A stretch of DNA of 64,000 nucleotides, from the NCBI RefSeq assembly GCF_001590925.1, contig NZ_BCTU01000020.1:123963-187962 (forward strand), in the 5' to 3' direction. How positions within the stretch are numbered: the stretch's first letter is position 1; the number at the start of each line of letters is the position of its first letter. The position numbers and the translations under genes were made by a program. Below the pieces are notes generated by a model, which saw only the letters and a list, made by a program, of their open reading frames with translations, did not search any database and had not been told where the DNA came from. The DNA is from Serratia plymuthica NBRC 102599 (lineage in GTDB: Bacteria > Pseudomonadota > Gammaproteobacteria > Enterobacterales > Enterobacteriaceae). Below are positions 28,853-38,205 of this stretch, piece after piece.

Positions 28853-28984
28853 AACGCCTATTCAGTTGCATCGACTATAACGGAACTTATTTTATCCTGG
28901 GCATGCGAATCTGATCCCCGCTGAACCGTCCCACGCGCTTATTCTTTCAGGCCAACCATAGTTACCCACTCGGCGAAAACCAAA

Positions 28985-29047
28985 AGGCCTTAAAATGCGG
29001 ATGAATATCTAACATGGAGCCAAGCAGCGGGAAAATCAATGGCCGGG
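28985..29047. repeat. 63-bp direct repeat, copy 2
   Basis: Same orientation as 27722-27784 with a single mismatch. It lies between the end of the islet and the 3' end of the HIT gene. Its promoter-like element would fire leftward, antisense to the immunity and effector genes. Confidence 0.9.
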
Positions 29048-29064
29048 CGTTGATAGATAGTGCC

Positions 29065-29526
29065 TTAAAGGCTGCTCTGGCGGATTTTCGCCGCCAGCAC
29101 GGCCAGATGCTCATCGTCGGCGCGAGCGGCGTCGTGCGAGGAAAGATACCCTTCGTAACGATCGAAAAATTTGCTCGATTTGGACTCTATCGGCTGCCAG
29201 TGATCCAGCCCGGCGGTGCCGTGCATCGGGATTAGCTTGGCATGGACGTGATCGACGCCAAAGCCTTCGAACACCATGCCGCAGCGGCCCACGTCGTCAA
29301 ACGCCCGGTCGAGCAATTGCGCCACCCGCTTGGTCGCCAGCATCAGTTCGCTGAGCGCCTCGTCCGGCAGCGCAAAGGCGTAGCTCGGGTAGTGGGCCTT
29401 GGGGATCACCACACTGAAACCTTCGGTATTCGGGTAAATGGAGAGAAACGCCATATGTGCGTCGTCCTCCCAGATTTTATGGCACGGCACTTTGCCCGCC
29501 ACCATGTCGCAAAATAGGCAGCTCAT
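29065..29526 (-). CDS. HIT family protein
   Basis: A 153-residue histidine-triad protein. The N-terminal CLFCDMVAGKVPCHKIWEDD resembles the zinc-binding start of HIT hydrolases, and the triad HVHAKLIP (His-Val-His) is visible with a flanking VDH. These enzymes hydrolyse nucleotide-phosphoramidates or similar bonds; the natural substrate is not known here. ATG 29526 has an AAGGAG ribosome site. It lies 17 bases downstream of the ASCH-domain gene, in the same direction, so the two probably form an operon divergent from rlmJ. Confidence 0.9.
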   Translation of the reverse strand: MSCLFCDMVAGKVPCHKIWEDDAHMAFLSIYPNTEGFSVVIPKAHYPSYAFALPDEALSELMLATKRVAQLLDRAFDDVGRCGMVFEGFGVDHVHAKLIPMHGTAGLDHWQPIESKSSKFFDRYEGYLSSHDAARADDEHLAVLAAKIRQSSL

Positions 29527-29543
29527 CGTCGCTCCTTATCTGA

Positions 29544-29948
29544 TCAAATCGCCTCTACCAGCTCAAACTCTTCGAACACCAGCCACATGTCCGGCGCAAA
29601 GCTGCCTTCACGGCTGAAAAAAGCCCGGTGCCCCTGCTGCCAGAACTCCAGGCTTTTATCCCCTTCACCCTCTTTGGCCGCCATCTCGGCGGTAACGTCA
29701 CAGTAGCGGATCAGCCGCAGGGAGAGCGTTCTGATCACGCAGGCGGGTTCCCCTCGCCCATCAAGGATGACGCTATAATCGCCCAGCAGAGGCGACTTCT
29801 CTTGCCGGTAACTGGCATAAGAACCGCAGGTCGCCGTTTTATCCCCGCTCAGCACCAGTTGCAGCAGTTCATTGGCCAATTCGGGCCCATCGCCGAATGC
29901 CCAACGCGCAGCCTCGGGGTAACGGTCCAAAATCGCGTTTTCACTCAT
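29544..29948 (-). CDS. ASCH domain protein
   Basis: A 134-residue protein of the ASCH (PUA-like) superfamily. Typical pieces are RWAFGDGPELANELLQLVLSG, KTATCGSYASYR, the LGDYSVILDGRGEPACVIRT beta region and the C-terminal FVFEEFEL-like strand. Relatives are suggested to bind RNA, and some hydrolyse N4-acetylcytidine; which applies here cannot be told. ATG 29948 has a GGGAG ribosome site. It is divergent from rlmJ, with 135 bases between starts, and is followed by the HIT gene. Confidence 0.85.
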   Translation of the reverse strand: MSENAILDRYPEAARWAFGDGPELANELLQLVLSGDKTATCGSYASYRQEKSPLLGDYSVILDGRGEPACVIRTLSLRLIRYCDVTAEMAAKEGEGDKSLEFWQQGHRAFFSREGSFAPDMWLVFEEFELVEAI

Positions 29949-30083
29949 CGTCTTATCGCTCCCTTTAATGACCTGCGGTAACGCAGTTCAGTTTTTCCCT
30001 GCCAGACAGTTTATACTGTGCAGATTATAAGCCTTCATTCTTTTCAGCACGCTCCGCAGGAGCACAAGGAATTACCACCAGCC

Positions 30084-30926
30084 ATGTTAAGTTACCGCCA
30101 CAGTTTTCACGCCGGCAACCACGCCGACGTGCTCAAGCACACCGTTCAGAGCCTGATCATTGAATCGCTGAAAGAAAAAGAAAAACCGTTCCTGTACCTG
30201 GATACCCACTCCGGCGCAGGGCGCTATCAGCTGAGCGGTGAGCACGCCGAACGTACCGGGGAATACCTGGAAGGCATCGGCCTGCTGTGGCAACGTGACG
30301 ATCTGCCGGAAGAGCTGGCGGCTTACATGAGCGTGATTCGCAACTTTAATCGCACCGACAGGCTGCGTTACTACCCTGGCTCCCCACTGATTGCCCGTCA
30401 GTTGCTGCGCCCGCAGGATAAAATCCACCTGACCGAGCTGCACCCGAGCGATTTCCCGCTGCTGCGCAACGAGTTCCAGAAAGACGAACGCGCCAAGGTG
30501 CAACGTGCCGACGGCTACCAGCAACTGAAATCCCAGTTGCCGCCACTGTCGCGCCGTGGGTTGATCCTGATGGATCCGCCGTACGAGATGAAAACCGATT
30601 ATCAGGACGTGATCAAAGGCTTGCAGGAAGGCTATAAACGCTTTGCCACCGGCACTTACGCGCTGTGGTATCCGGTGGTGATGCGCCAGCAGATCAAACG
30701 CATGCTCAAAGAGCTGGAAGCCACCGGCATCCGCAATATTCTGCAGATCGAACTGGCGGTAAAACCCGACAGCGATCAACGCGGCATGACCGCCTCCGGC
30801 ATGATCGTGATCAACCCGCCGTGGAAGCTGGAACAGCAGATGAAAAACGTGCTGCCGTGGCTGCACAAGACGCTGGTGCCGTCGGGCAATGGCCACCATT
30901 TGGTGAACTGGGTGGTGCCGGAATAA
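30084..30926 (+). CDS. rlmJ: 23S rRNA (adenine2030-N6)-methyltransferase
   Basis: A 280-residue protein matching E. coli RlmJ (YhiR). The start MLSYRHSFHAGNHADVLKH fixes ATG 30084; the frame opens upstream at 30018. DTHSGAGRY is the SAM-binding motif, and LMDPPYEM (near residue 164) is the N6-adenine methyltransferase DPPY motif. It methylates A2030 of 23S rRNA before subunit assembly. It lies upstream of gor as in E. coli, separated by an ERIC-type repeat. Confidence 0.96.
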   Translation: MLSYRHSFHAGNHADVLKHTVQSLIIESLKEKEKPFLYLDTHSGAGRYQLSGEHAERTGEYLEGIGLLWQRDDLPEELAAYMSVIRNFNRTDRLRYYPGSPLIARQLLRPQDKIHLTELHPSDFPLLRNEFQKDERAKVQRADGYQQLKSQLPPLSRRGLILMDPPYEMKTDYQDVIKGLQEGYKRFATGTYALWYPVVMRQQIKRMLKELEATGIRNILQIELAVKPDSDQRGMTASGMIVINPPWKLEQQMKNVLPWLHKTLVPSGNGHHLVNWVVPE

Positions 30927-30953
30927 GCCCCCGGGCGCGGTACGCCGCGCCTT

Positions 30954-31156
30954 TATACCCTATAGCTTTCAAGTTGCAGCTAGGCGGCCAACTCGCTCAT
31001 CCCCAGGCGCTTACTTAAGTAAGTAACTGGGGTGACAAATCTGCTGGGAGCAGATTTGAACGCTGCTAGCAGCGGCCCCACAGGGGTGTGGCCCATGGAC
31101 GGGCCACATAATTGAGTGCAGATAACAACGCTGCAACTTGAAAGATGACGGGTATA
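30954..31156. repeat. ERIC-type palindromic repeat, long variant, between rlmJ and gor
   Basis: Ends TATACCC and GGGTATA are inverted, the inner arms read TTTCAAGTTGCAGC and GCTGCAACTTGAAA, and the core is CCCCAGGCGCTTACTTAAG then TAAGTAACTGGGG. The unit is about 203 bases, some 80 longer than the copy at 16232-16353. The extra bases carry further short palindromes (CAAATCTGCT with AGCAGATTTG, and GTGGCCC with GGGCCAC). It ends 99 bases before the gor start. Confidence 0.85.
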
Positions 31157-31255
31157 CCCCACCTATCGCAACCATCGACGCAACCTTTGCGACAAACCCG
31201 TATCAGGCGTTAAACTCTTACCCTCTTCGATTCACACAATTCATGGAAATCCCAG

Positions 31256-32608
31256 ATGACCAAACATTACGATTATCTAGCAATTGGCGGCGGCAGCGGC
31301 GGCATCGCATCGATCAACCGGGCAGCCATGTATGGCCAGAAATGCGCGCTGATTGAAGCCAAGGAACTGGGCGGCACCTGCGTGAACGTGGGTTGTGTAC
31401 CGAAAAAAGTCATGTGGCACGCGGCGCAGATCGCCGAAGCCATCCACCTGTACGGCCCGGATTACGGCTTCGATACTACCGTCAACGCCTTTGACTGGAA
31501 GAAGCTGGTCGCCAACCGCACCGCCTATATTGACCGTATCCATAATTCCTACGACAACGTGCTGGGCAAAAACAAAGTCGACGTGATCAAAGGTTTCGCG
31601 CGATTCATCGACGCCCACACGGTGGAAGTGAACGGCGAGAAGATCACCGCCGACCATATCCTGATCGCCACCGGCGGCCGCCCGAGCCACCCTGACATTC
31701 CAGGCGCCGAATACGGTATCGACTCAGACGGCTTCTTCGAGCTGGACGCAATGCCAAAACGCGTCGCGGTGGTCGGCGCGGGCTATATCGCGGTGGAGAT
31801 CGCCGGCGTGATGAACGCACTGGGGGCCGAAACCCACCTGTTCGTGCGTAAGCATGCGCCGCTGCGCACCTTCGATCCGATGATTGTCGAAACCCTGGTG
31901 GAAGTGATGAACACCGAAGGGCCGAGCCTGCACACCGAATCCGTGCCGAAAGCCATCGTCAAGAACGCCGACGGCAGCCTGACGCTGCAACTGGAAAACG
32001 GCAAGGAATTCACCGTCGACAGCCTGGTGTGGGCGATTGGCCGCGAACCGGCGACCGATAACCTGAACCTGAGCGTTACCGGGGTGAAAACCAACGAAAA
32101 TGGCTATATCGACGTCGATAAATACCAGAACACCAGCGTAAAAGGCATTTACGCTGTGGGCGACAACACCGGTGCGGTTGAGCTGACCCCGGTCGCGGTC
32201 GCCGCCGGCCGTCGCCTGTCCGAACGCCTGTTCAACAACAAGCCGGAAGAACACCTGGATTACAGTAACATCGCCACCGTGGTGTTCAGCCATCCGCCGA
32301 TTGGCACTATCGGCCTGACCGAGCCGGAAGCTATCGAGAAATTCGGCGCCGACAGCGTGAAAGTGTATAAGTCTTCCTTTACCGCCATGTACAGCGCCGT
32401 GACGCAGCACCGCCAACCGTGCCGCATGAAGCTGGTCTGCGTGGGTAAAGAAGAGAAGATTGTCGGCCTGCACGGTATCGGCCTGGGCATGGACGAGATC
32501 CTGCAGGGCTTCGCCGTTGCCATCAAGATGGGCGCCACCAAGAAAGACTTCGACAACACCGTGGCGATCCACCCGACCGCAGCGGAAGAGTTCGTTACCA
32601 TGCGTTGA
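31256..32608 (+). CDS. gor: Glutathione reductase
   Basis: A 450-residue NADPH-dependent flavoenzyme that keeps glutathione reduced in the cytoplasm. The FAD motif [12 protein letters not shown], the redox-active [16 protein letters not shown] with Cys42 and Cys47, the NADPH domain motif [15 protein letters not shown], and the C-terminal dimer-interface block ending [14 protein letters not shown] with the active-site His are all present. The length equals E. coli Gor. It is followed by a strong terminator. Confidence 0.98.
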   Translation: MTKHYDYLAIGGGSGGIASINRAAMYGQKCALIEAKELGGTCVNVGCVPKKVMWHAAQIAEAIHLYGPDYGFDTTVNAFDWKKLVANRTAYIDRIHNSYDNVLGKNKVDVIKGFARFIDAHTVEVNGEKITADHILIATGGRPSHPDIPGAEYGIDSDGFFELDAMPKRVAVVGAGYIAVEIAGVMNALGAETHLFVRKHAPLRTFDPMIVETLVEVMNTEGPSLHTESVPKAIVKNADGSLTLQLENGKEFTVDSLVWAIGREPATDNLNLSVTGVKTNENGYIDVDKYQNTSVKGIYAVGDNTGAVELTPVAVAAGRRLSERLFNNKPEEHLDYSNIATVVFSHPPIGTIGLTEPEAIEKFGADSVKVYKSSFTAMYSAVTQHRQPCRMKLVCVGKEEKIVGLHGIGLGMDEILQGFAVAIKMGATKKDFDNTVAIHPTAAEEFVTMR

Positions 32609-32651
32609 TTTGCCTGCCCGGTGGCCCATGCCGCTGGGCAAACGGCAACAA

Positions 32652-32687
32652 AAAGGTCAGGAGCCTCAGGGCCCTGACCTTTTTTTA
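32652..32687 (+). terminator. Intrinsic terminator of gor
   Basis: AAAGGTCAGG (32652-32661), loop, CCTGACCTTT (32673-32682), continuing into a T run. It lies 43 bases beyond the gor stop. Confidence 0.9.
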
Positions 32688-33124
32688 TATTTGGCGATTA
32701 TCAAAATAACACCTCTTATTGATTTGCGGCTACTCCCGATGGTGACTCAGGTGCGGACGCAGAGACACTCTCTCGCTTAACAGCATGTTTATGACCTCGG
32801 GGAAATTAAAAATAGCGGCTGAAAAGGGCAAGATCACCGAATAACCTGTAAATAACCACACTTCAACTGCATATATATATCATCGACATCAAATTTCAAA
32901 TACACGCCTTATATACACCATCAACTAAAAACTGCCTTACCGGCCATTTGATAGCATAAAAACCTGCAACCTTTGCATTTCTCAACCCTAACCCCCATTG
33001 TTGCTATTTTTTTAACTTAGCATTCTTAAAGGAATAGATTACTGATATTTTATATATGCCGTTATTATAATAAAGCGGAATGATTACGTTATTAGTATTC
33101 ACCATTAAAATAAGTCCCCACACT
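32688..33124. other. AT-rich upstream region of the first TPS locus
   Basis: No gene is seen. The sequence becomes strongly AT-rich after the gor terminator and marks the edge of the adhesin island. It should hold the promoter of the tpsB-tpsA operon; several TATAAT-like stretches around 33040-33075 make a single assignment unsafe. Confidence 0.4.
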
Positions 33125-34780
33125 ATGAAAAAAGCTTATTTAGCCTTGGCGGTAATTTTAATATCGCACGAATCTTTATCGGCCATCCCTAATGCCGGCC
33201 AGGTTATGCGTGATATTGAACATGAGCGCCCAACCTTACCGGCACCAGCAGATTTAACACCTGGAATAAAGAGCGCGCGTGGGGACGATATAAACCCTGA
33301 AGAGAGTAACGCGCCTAAAATAGAGGTCCATGGATTCTATATTGAGGGCAATACCGTTTTAAAAACGTCGGACCTGCTTAATCAGCTGACGAATTTTAAC
33401 GACAAAAAACTCTCGCTAAGGGAACTTCAGGATGCCGCTCAGGTGATCACGCGCTATTACCAGGAAAAGGGCTACGTCTTGGCCAAGGCTTACTTGCCCA
33501 AGCAAGACGTCACTGAGGGGTGGGTCCGAATCCATATTGTCGAGGGGCACTTTGGCAAACTGCACCTGAATAACCGCACGCGCGTTAGCGCAAAGCTGCT
33601 GCAAAACGCTTTGGCGGGCGTAAAAAACGGCGAGGTGATCTCCAATGCCGCTCTTGAGCGCGGATTACTGCTGTTAAGCGACATTCCCGGTATTGAAGTT
33701 AACAACACCCTGCGGCCCGGCAGCCAACCCGGAACCGCTGACTTGCTGGTTGAGGCCAGCCCAGGCCCCTTATTCAATGGCTCTGTTACGGCCGACAACT
33801 TCGGCGATCGTTATACCGGGGAATATCGGCTCGGGGGCAATCTCAATCTGAATAACCCTCTTGGCCTCGGTGACCAGGCCAGCTTTCGCCTGTTGGGCAG
33901 TAACAAAAATCAAAAATATTATCGTGCCGCCTATGACCTTCCGGTGAATGCCGGCCCGGTTCGCGTTGGCGCGGCCCATTCGCAAATGAGCTATCGCCTG
34001 GCGGAAGATTTTGCCGTGCTTGACGCCCATGGGCGAGCAGAGATTACCAGTATATATGCCTCCTATCCGGTCATTCGCGCGCGCCTGTTCAACCTGTCGG
34101 TGCAATTGCAGTATGAAGACAAGACGCTCCGCGACGATATCGATCTGTTTGAAAAGCGCAGTAAGAAAGATGTCGGTTTAACCACCTTAGCCCTGAACCT
34201 CAATAATCAGGATCGCTGGTTAGGCGGCGGGCAGAGCGCCCTGTCTATTAGCTATGGGTTAGGGAGATTAAATATCGACGATGACCAGGATCGCCTCTGG
34301 GATGAATACAGCGCCAAGACGCTGGGGCGCTTTAGCAAAGCCAATATTAATGCGCTTCGCCTGCAAAACCTCGGGGATCGTTTCCAATGGGTGACGCAAG
34401 TGAATGCGCAATGGGCATCAGGCAATTTGGACTCCTCGGAAAAATTCAGCCTGGGCGGCCCTTATGGCGTCCGCGCCTATGACGCCGGCAGCGGCAACGG
34501 TGATGAAGGCATCCAGCTCAGCACAGAACTTCGCTACGCCTTAATGCCCGGCTGGCAATTGAGCACCTTTTTCGATCAGGGTGCCGTCAGGATCAATAAA
34601 CAACCCTGGTCGCCCGAGAAAAACACTGCCCGCCTGACGTCGGCCGGCGCCGGCATCGCGTGGTTTGGCCGCCAACAGCAAATCAGCCTCACTACGGCAT
34701 GGCCCATCGCACAAGAAAACACGGCCGCCGCCCCTACACATACACCCAGAGTTTGGCTCCAGACATCATGGAATTTTTGA
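33125..34780 (+). CDS. TpsB-type outer-membrane transporter (two-partner secretion, ShlB/FhaC family)
   Basis: A 551-residue outer-membrane pore protein that exports the TpsA partner encoded next. I chose ATG 33125, where a signal peptide begins (cleavage after LSA, about residue 20). Residues about 65-215 hold two POTRA-like domains (VHGFYIEGNTVLKTSDLL and HIVEGHFGKLHLNN). The barrel follows, with the family motif FSLGGPYGVRAYDAGSGNGDEG (given in part) and a C-terminal aromatic strand ending TSWNF. The order here is tpsB then tpsA, the reverse of the second TPS locus at 54.8 kb, and sequence similarity between the two TpsB proteins appears low. Confidence 0.92.
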   Translation: MKKAYLALAVILISHESLSAIPNAGQVMRDIEHERPTLPAPADLTPGIKSARGDDINPEESNAPKIEVHGFYIEGNTVLKTSDLLNQLTNFNDKKLSLRELQDAAQVITRYYQEKGYVLAKAYLPKQDVTEGWVRIHIVEGHFGKLHLNNRTRVSAKLLQNALAGVKNGEVISNAALERGLLLLSDIPGIEVNNTLRPGSQPGTADLLVEASPGPLFNGSVTADNFGDRYTGEYRLGGNLNLNNPLGLGDQASFRLLGSNKNQKYYRAAYDLPVNAGPVRVGAAHSQMSYRLAEDFAVLDAHGRAEITSIYASYPVIRARLFNLSVQLQYEDKTLRDDIDLFEKRSKKDVGLTTLALNLNNQDRWLGGGQSALSISYGLGRLNIDDDQDRLWDEYSAKTLGRFSKANINALRLQNLGDRFQWVTQVNAQWASGNLDSSEKFSLGGPYGVRAYDAGSGNGDEGIQLSTELRYALMPGWQLSTFFDQGAVRINKQPWSPEKNTARLTSAGAGIAWFGRQQQISLTTAWPIAQENTAAAPTHTPRVWLQTSWNF

Positions 34781-34841
34781 TGGTCTGGAATAAAACCCGC
34801 ACTGCTCGGGAAGCAGCACTTTAGTAAACAAGGAAATAGAA

Positions 34842-37800
34842 ATGAATAAAATCTACGCATTAGTATGGAACCCTGCACAAGAGTGCTGGAACGTGGTCAG
34901 CGAAAACTCCAGCCGTCGCGGCAAGCGCAGCAGCAAACGCCGGCTGGCGGTGGCGTTGTCGCTGCTGGGCCTGGTGGCGCTGGAGCCGGCTTACGCCCTG
35001 CCGACCGGGCAGAATATCGTGGCCGGTAAAGGCGACATTTCTACCAGCGGCCAGCAGATGACCATCAACCAGCAAAGCGACAAGCTGATCACGCAGTGGG
35101 ACGGTTTCAGCGTCGGCGCCAATGAAGGCGTGACGTTCAACCAGCCGGGCAGCAACTCGGTGGCGTTGAACCGTGTCGTGGGCGTCAATGGCAGTGATAT
35201 CCAGGGGAAAATCGATGCCAACGGCAAAGTGTTCCTGGTGAACCCGAACGGCGTGGTGTTCGGCAAAAACGCCCAGGTGAACGTGGGTGGGCTGGTTGCC
35301 TCAACGCGCGACATCAGCAATGCCGATTTCCTGGCGGGTAAAAACCGCTTCGTCGGCAAATCTCAGGCGGAAGTGCGCAATGACGGTACCTTGACGGCAG
35401 CGCAAGCCGGCAGCGTGGCGCTGCTCGGTGCCCGCGTTAACAACCAAGGTGTTATTCAGGCGCAGATGGGCAGCATCGCGCTGGGCGCGGGCGATGACAT
35501 CACGCTGAACTTTGACGGCAACAAACTGTTGAACCTGCAGGTAGACGGCGCGGCGGTGAATGCGCTGGTGCAGAACGGCGGCTTGCTGAAAGCCGAGGGC
35601 GGCCAGGTACTGATGACCGCCAAAGCGGCCAGCGATGTGCTGCAAACCGTGGTGAATAACCAGGGGACCATCACGGCCACCACGCTGAGCAATCAGGCGG
35701 GGCGTATCGTGCTGGATGGCGGCAACGGCGGCATGGTGAACGTGGCGGGGACTCTGGACGCGAGTGCGGCGGCAGGCAACGGCGGCGTGGTTGAAACCCG
35801 TGGTGCGCGTGTGGCGGTAGAGTCTGCGGCACAGGTGACCACCCATGCAGCGAACGGCAAAACCGGCAGTTGGAAAATCGCAGCCGCCGATGTGAAGGTT
35901 GCCGATAACGGCACCCTGAATGCTGCGACGCTGGCCAATGGCCTGGCGAACAACAACGTGGCACTGACCAGCACCCAGGGTGATGTGTCTGTCTCAGGAG
36001 CGGTTGACTGGCAGAGCGACAACAAACTGTCACTGACTTCCGAACGTGCAAGCGTCAAGATCAACGCGCCGCTGAAAGCCACAGGTGCGAGTGCAGGGCT
36101 GGAACTGAACCACAAAACCGGTTATGCGCTGAATAACGACGCGGCGGTGACGCTGTCCGGCACCAAAGCAACGTTCAGCGCCAATGGCGAAGGCTACCAG
36201 GTGGTACAGGATCTGAACCAGCTGCGCGGTATCGAAAATGACATGAACGGCCGCTATGTGTTGGGCACGAATATTACCGATGCCGGTCATATCAACCCGA
36301 TTGGCGATTACACGTTGTTTAGCGGCGTCTTCGACGGCCTGGGCAATACCATCAAAGACCTGTCTGTAAAGGGTGATGGGCCATATGTGGGCTTATTCAA
36401 CACCTCAGAAGGGCGCATCAGCAACCTGAATCTGGACTCCGTGACCGTGACCGGTAATGGCAATAACGCCTTTGTCGGCGGCCTGGTCGGCCTGAATCTC
36501 GGTGAGATCTCCAACGTTAAGGCCACGAATATCCAGGTCAGCGGCGGCAGAGAACTCGGTGGGCTGGTAGGCTGGAACTCGGGCTCATTGGCTAATGTTT
36601 CGGCATCAGGCAAGGTGTTCGGGAATCGCGATACGATCTCTATCGGCGGTTTGGTCGGCACCAACTATGGGAGCACTGCCAGCGTAAGCAACAGCCAGGC
36701 CGATGTTGAGGTATCCGGCAGCATGCAAGACAAAGCGGCCTATGGCGGCGTAGGCGGCCTGGTGGGGAAAAATGACGGCGGCTCGATTGCCAACTCCTCA
36801 AGCCAGGGGAATGTTACCGCGAAAGGCGTCAGCCTTAGCGTCGGTGGGTTGGTTGGGTTCAATGCCTCGCCGGGCAAAATTTCTAACTCCCACGCTACCG
36901 GCAACGTCGTTGGCGGGCAAGGCAGCCAGGTCGGCGGATTGATTGGCCTCAACATTGGCACCACCTCCAACTCCTCTGCCGGCGGCGCAGTGAATAGCGA
37001 CGGCGCAGAGGCTATCGGTGGCTTGGTCGGTTGGAATCTGCACGGCACAATCGATAACGCCAAGGCTAGCGGTGACGTAGCAGACCTGGCCTCCGCCAAT
37101 GTGGGTGGCCTGGTCGGCAGCAACAACTATGGCAGCGTTAAACAGTCCGAAGCCAAAAATACCGTTATCGGCGGCGCTAACGCCAACGTCGGCGGTTTAA
37201 TCGGTCATAACCTCGGCGAACTGGCCAACGTGGCTTATCACGGCAATGTCTCCGCAGGAAAAGACAGCCTGATTGGCGGGTTGGTTGGCCTGCACGAGGG
37301 TGGCAACATCAGCGCTGCACAAGCCAGCGGGAAAGTCACCGGCTATCGCAGCGCTTCGGCAGGCGGCCTGGTGGGTGAAAACCGCGGGGCGACGTTGAGC
37401 AACGTTAAAGTGCAAAGTGACGTCGCCGGCGCCGCCAACGTGGGCGGATTGGTGGGTAACAACATTAAAGGCAACATTGATAATGCCAGTGCCCAGGGCA
37501 CCGTAAGCGCAGGCGATGACGCCCGCGTTGGCGGACTGGTGGGTAACAATATTAAAGGCAACATTGATAACGCCAGTGCCCAAGGCACCGTAAGCGCAGG
37601 CGATAACGCCCGCGTTGGCGGGCTGGTGGGTAACAACGATAGCGGCGCCATCAAAAATGCGCAGGCGAAGGTGAACGTTAACGGCGGCAATAAAAGCTAC
37701 AGCGGCGGTTTGGTTGGCTATAACAGCGGCGCATTATCCCTGGTAACCGCAGCGGGTAACGTGAGTGGCGGCGCTGAAAGCTATGCCGGCGGGCTGGTGG

Positions 37801-38171
37801 GCCTTAATGCCATGGGCACATTAGCCAGTATCTCGCAGGCCAAGGCCTCGGGGAATGTCACCGGTGGCAACAGCAGCAGCGTTGGCGGGCTGGCGGGGCA
37901 AAACGATGCGCTGATTGCCAACTCAACGGCCTCTAGCCAGCTTAGCGGCGGGAACAACGCGATAATCGGCGGACTGGCCGGCAAGAACTTTGGTAAAATA
38001 AATCACTCGGCGTTTGATGGCAACATCAACAGGTTAGCGCCGTCTGCCGGCCAGTTGATCGGTGGCCTGGCGGGCATTAACTTCAGCTATCTGACCGGTA
38101 ACAAAGTCTCCGGAGAGGCAGAAAAGCTGCCGCTGGCGGCCTTTAGCCCGCGTCCTGGTTTAATCAAGTAA
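34842..38171 (+). CDS. TpsA exoprotein with ESPR, TPS domain and GLUG-type repeats
   Basis: A 1109-residue filamentous-haemagglutinin-like secreted adhesin. Residues 1-52 are an extended signal peptide (MNKIYALVWNPAQECWNVVSE then the hydrophobic core, ending PAYA). Residues about 53-300 are the TPS secretion domain (SNSVALNRVVG, FLVNPNGVVFG). From about residue 540 to the end there are about 19 copies of a GGLVGxN (GLUG) repeat spaced 25-30 residues apart. Two of these are nearly identical at DNA level. The N-terminal domain resembles HMW1-type adhesins. There is no toxin-like C-terminus. It follows its TpsB partner by 61 bases and ends with a terminator. A role in adhesion or biofilm is inferred. 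Confidence 0.9.
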   Translation: MNKIYALVWNPAQECWNVVSENSSRRGKRSSKRRLAVALSLLGLVALEPAYALPTGQNIVAGKGDISTSGQQMTINQQSDKLITQWDGFSVGANEGVTFNQPGSNSVALNRVVGVNGSDIQGKIDANGKVFLVNPNGVVFGKNAQVNVGGLVASTRDISNADFLAGKNRFVGKSQAEVRNDGTLTAAQAGSVALLGARVNNQGVIQAQMGSIALGAGDDITLNFDGNKLLNLQVDGAAVNALVQNGGLLKAEGGQVLMTAKAASDVLQTVVNNQGTITATTLSNQAGRIVLDGGNGGMVNVAGTLDASAAAGNGGVVETRGARVAVESAAQVTTHAANGKTGSWKIAAADVKVADNGTLNAATLANGLANNNVALTSTQGDVSVSGAVDWQSDNKLSLTSERASVKINAPLKATGASAGLELNHKTGYALNNDAAVTLSGTKATFSANGEGYQVVQDLNQLRGIENDMNGRYVLGTNITDAGHINPIGDYTLFSGVFDGLGNTIKDLSVKGDGPYVGLFNTSEGRISNLNLDSVTVTGNGNNAFVGGLVGLNLGEISNVKATNIQVSGGRELGGLVGWNSGSLANVSASGKVFGNRDTISIGGLVGTNYGSTASVSNSQADVEVSGSMQDKAAYGGVGGLVGKNDGGSIANSSSQGNVTAKGVSLSVGGLVGFNASPGKISNSHATGNVVGGQGSQVGGLIGLNIGTTSNSSAGGAVNSDGAEAIGGLVGWNLHGTIDNAKASGDVADLASANVGGLVGSNNYGSVKQSEAKNTVIGGANANVGGLIGHNLGELANVAYHGNVSAGKDSLIGGLVGLHEGGNISAAQASGKVTGYRSASAGGLVGENRGATLSNVKVQSDVAGAANVGGLVGNNIKGNIDNASAQGTVSAGDDARVGGLVGNNIKGNIDNASAQGTVSAGDNARVGGLVGNNDSGAIKNAQAKVNVNGGNKSYSGGLVGYNSGALSLVTAAGNVSGGAESYAGGLVGLNAMGTLASISQAKASGNVTGGNSSSVGGLAGQNDALIANSTASSQLSGGNNAIIGGLAGKNFGKINHSAFDGNINRLAPSAGQLIGGLAGINFSYLTGNKVSGEAEKLPLAAFSPRPGLIK
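37440..37613 (+). repeat. Tandem 87-bp duplication within the TpsA GLUG region
   Basis: Bases 37440-37526 and 37527-37613 encode the same 29-residue unit (VGGLVGNNIKG ... TVSAGD.AR) with only a few silent or conservative differences, one of them Asp to Asn. All other GLUG units have diverged, so this is a recent duplication and a likely site of copy-number change. Confidence 0.9.
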
Positions 38172-38178
38172 GCATTAC

Positions 38179-38205
38179 CCGGCAGGCAACTCGCCTGCCG
38201 GTTTT
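38179..38205 (+). terminator. Intrinsic terminator of the first tpsBA operon
   Basis: CCGGCAGGC (38179-38187), five-base loop, GCCTGCCGG (38193-38201), then TTTT. It lies 7 bases past the tpsA stop. Confidence 0.9.

Larger units (their letters stand above)
27785..28984. mobile_element. AT-rich islet between 63-bp direct repeats
   Basis: About 1.2 kb, clearly more AT-rich than its surroundings, is bounded exactly by the two 63-bp copies. It contains the effector-like gene at 28062 and its partner at 28424, plus about 280 bases of AT-rich leader (27785-28061) that holds no gene and presumably holds their promoter. E. coli has no such genes between prlC and rlmJ. No transposase or integrase is present. 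Confidence 0.7.

Noticed and set aside
37440..37613. Possible CRISPR-like repeat
   Set aside because: The repeated units are in-frame protein repeats of a GLUG adhesin, directly adjacent without unique spacers.
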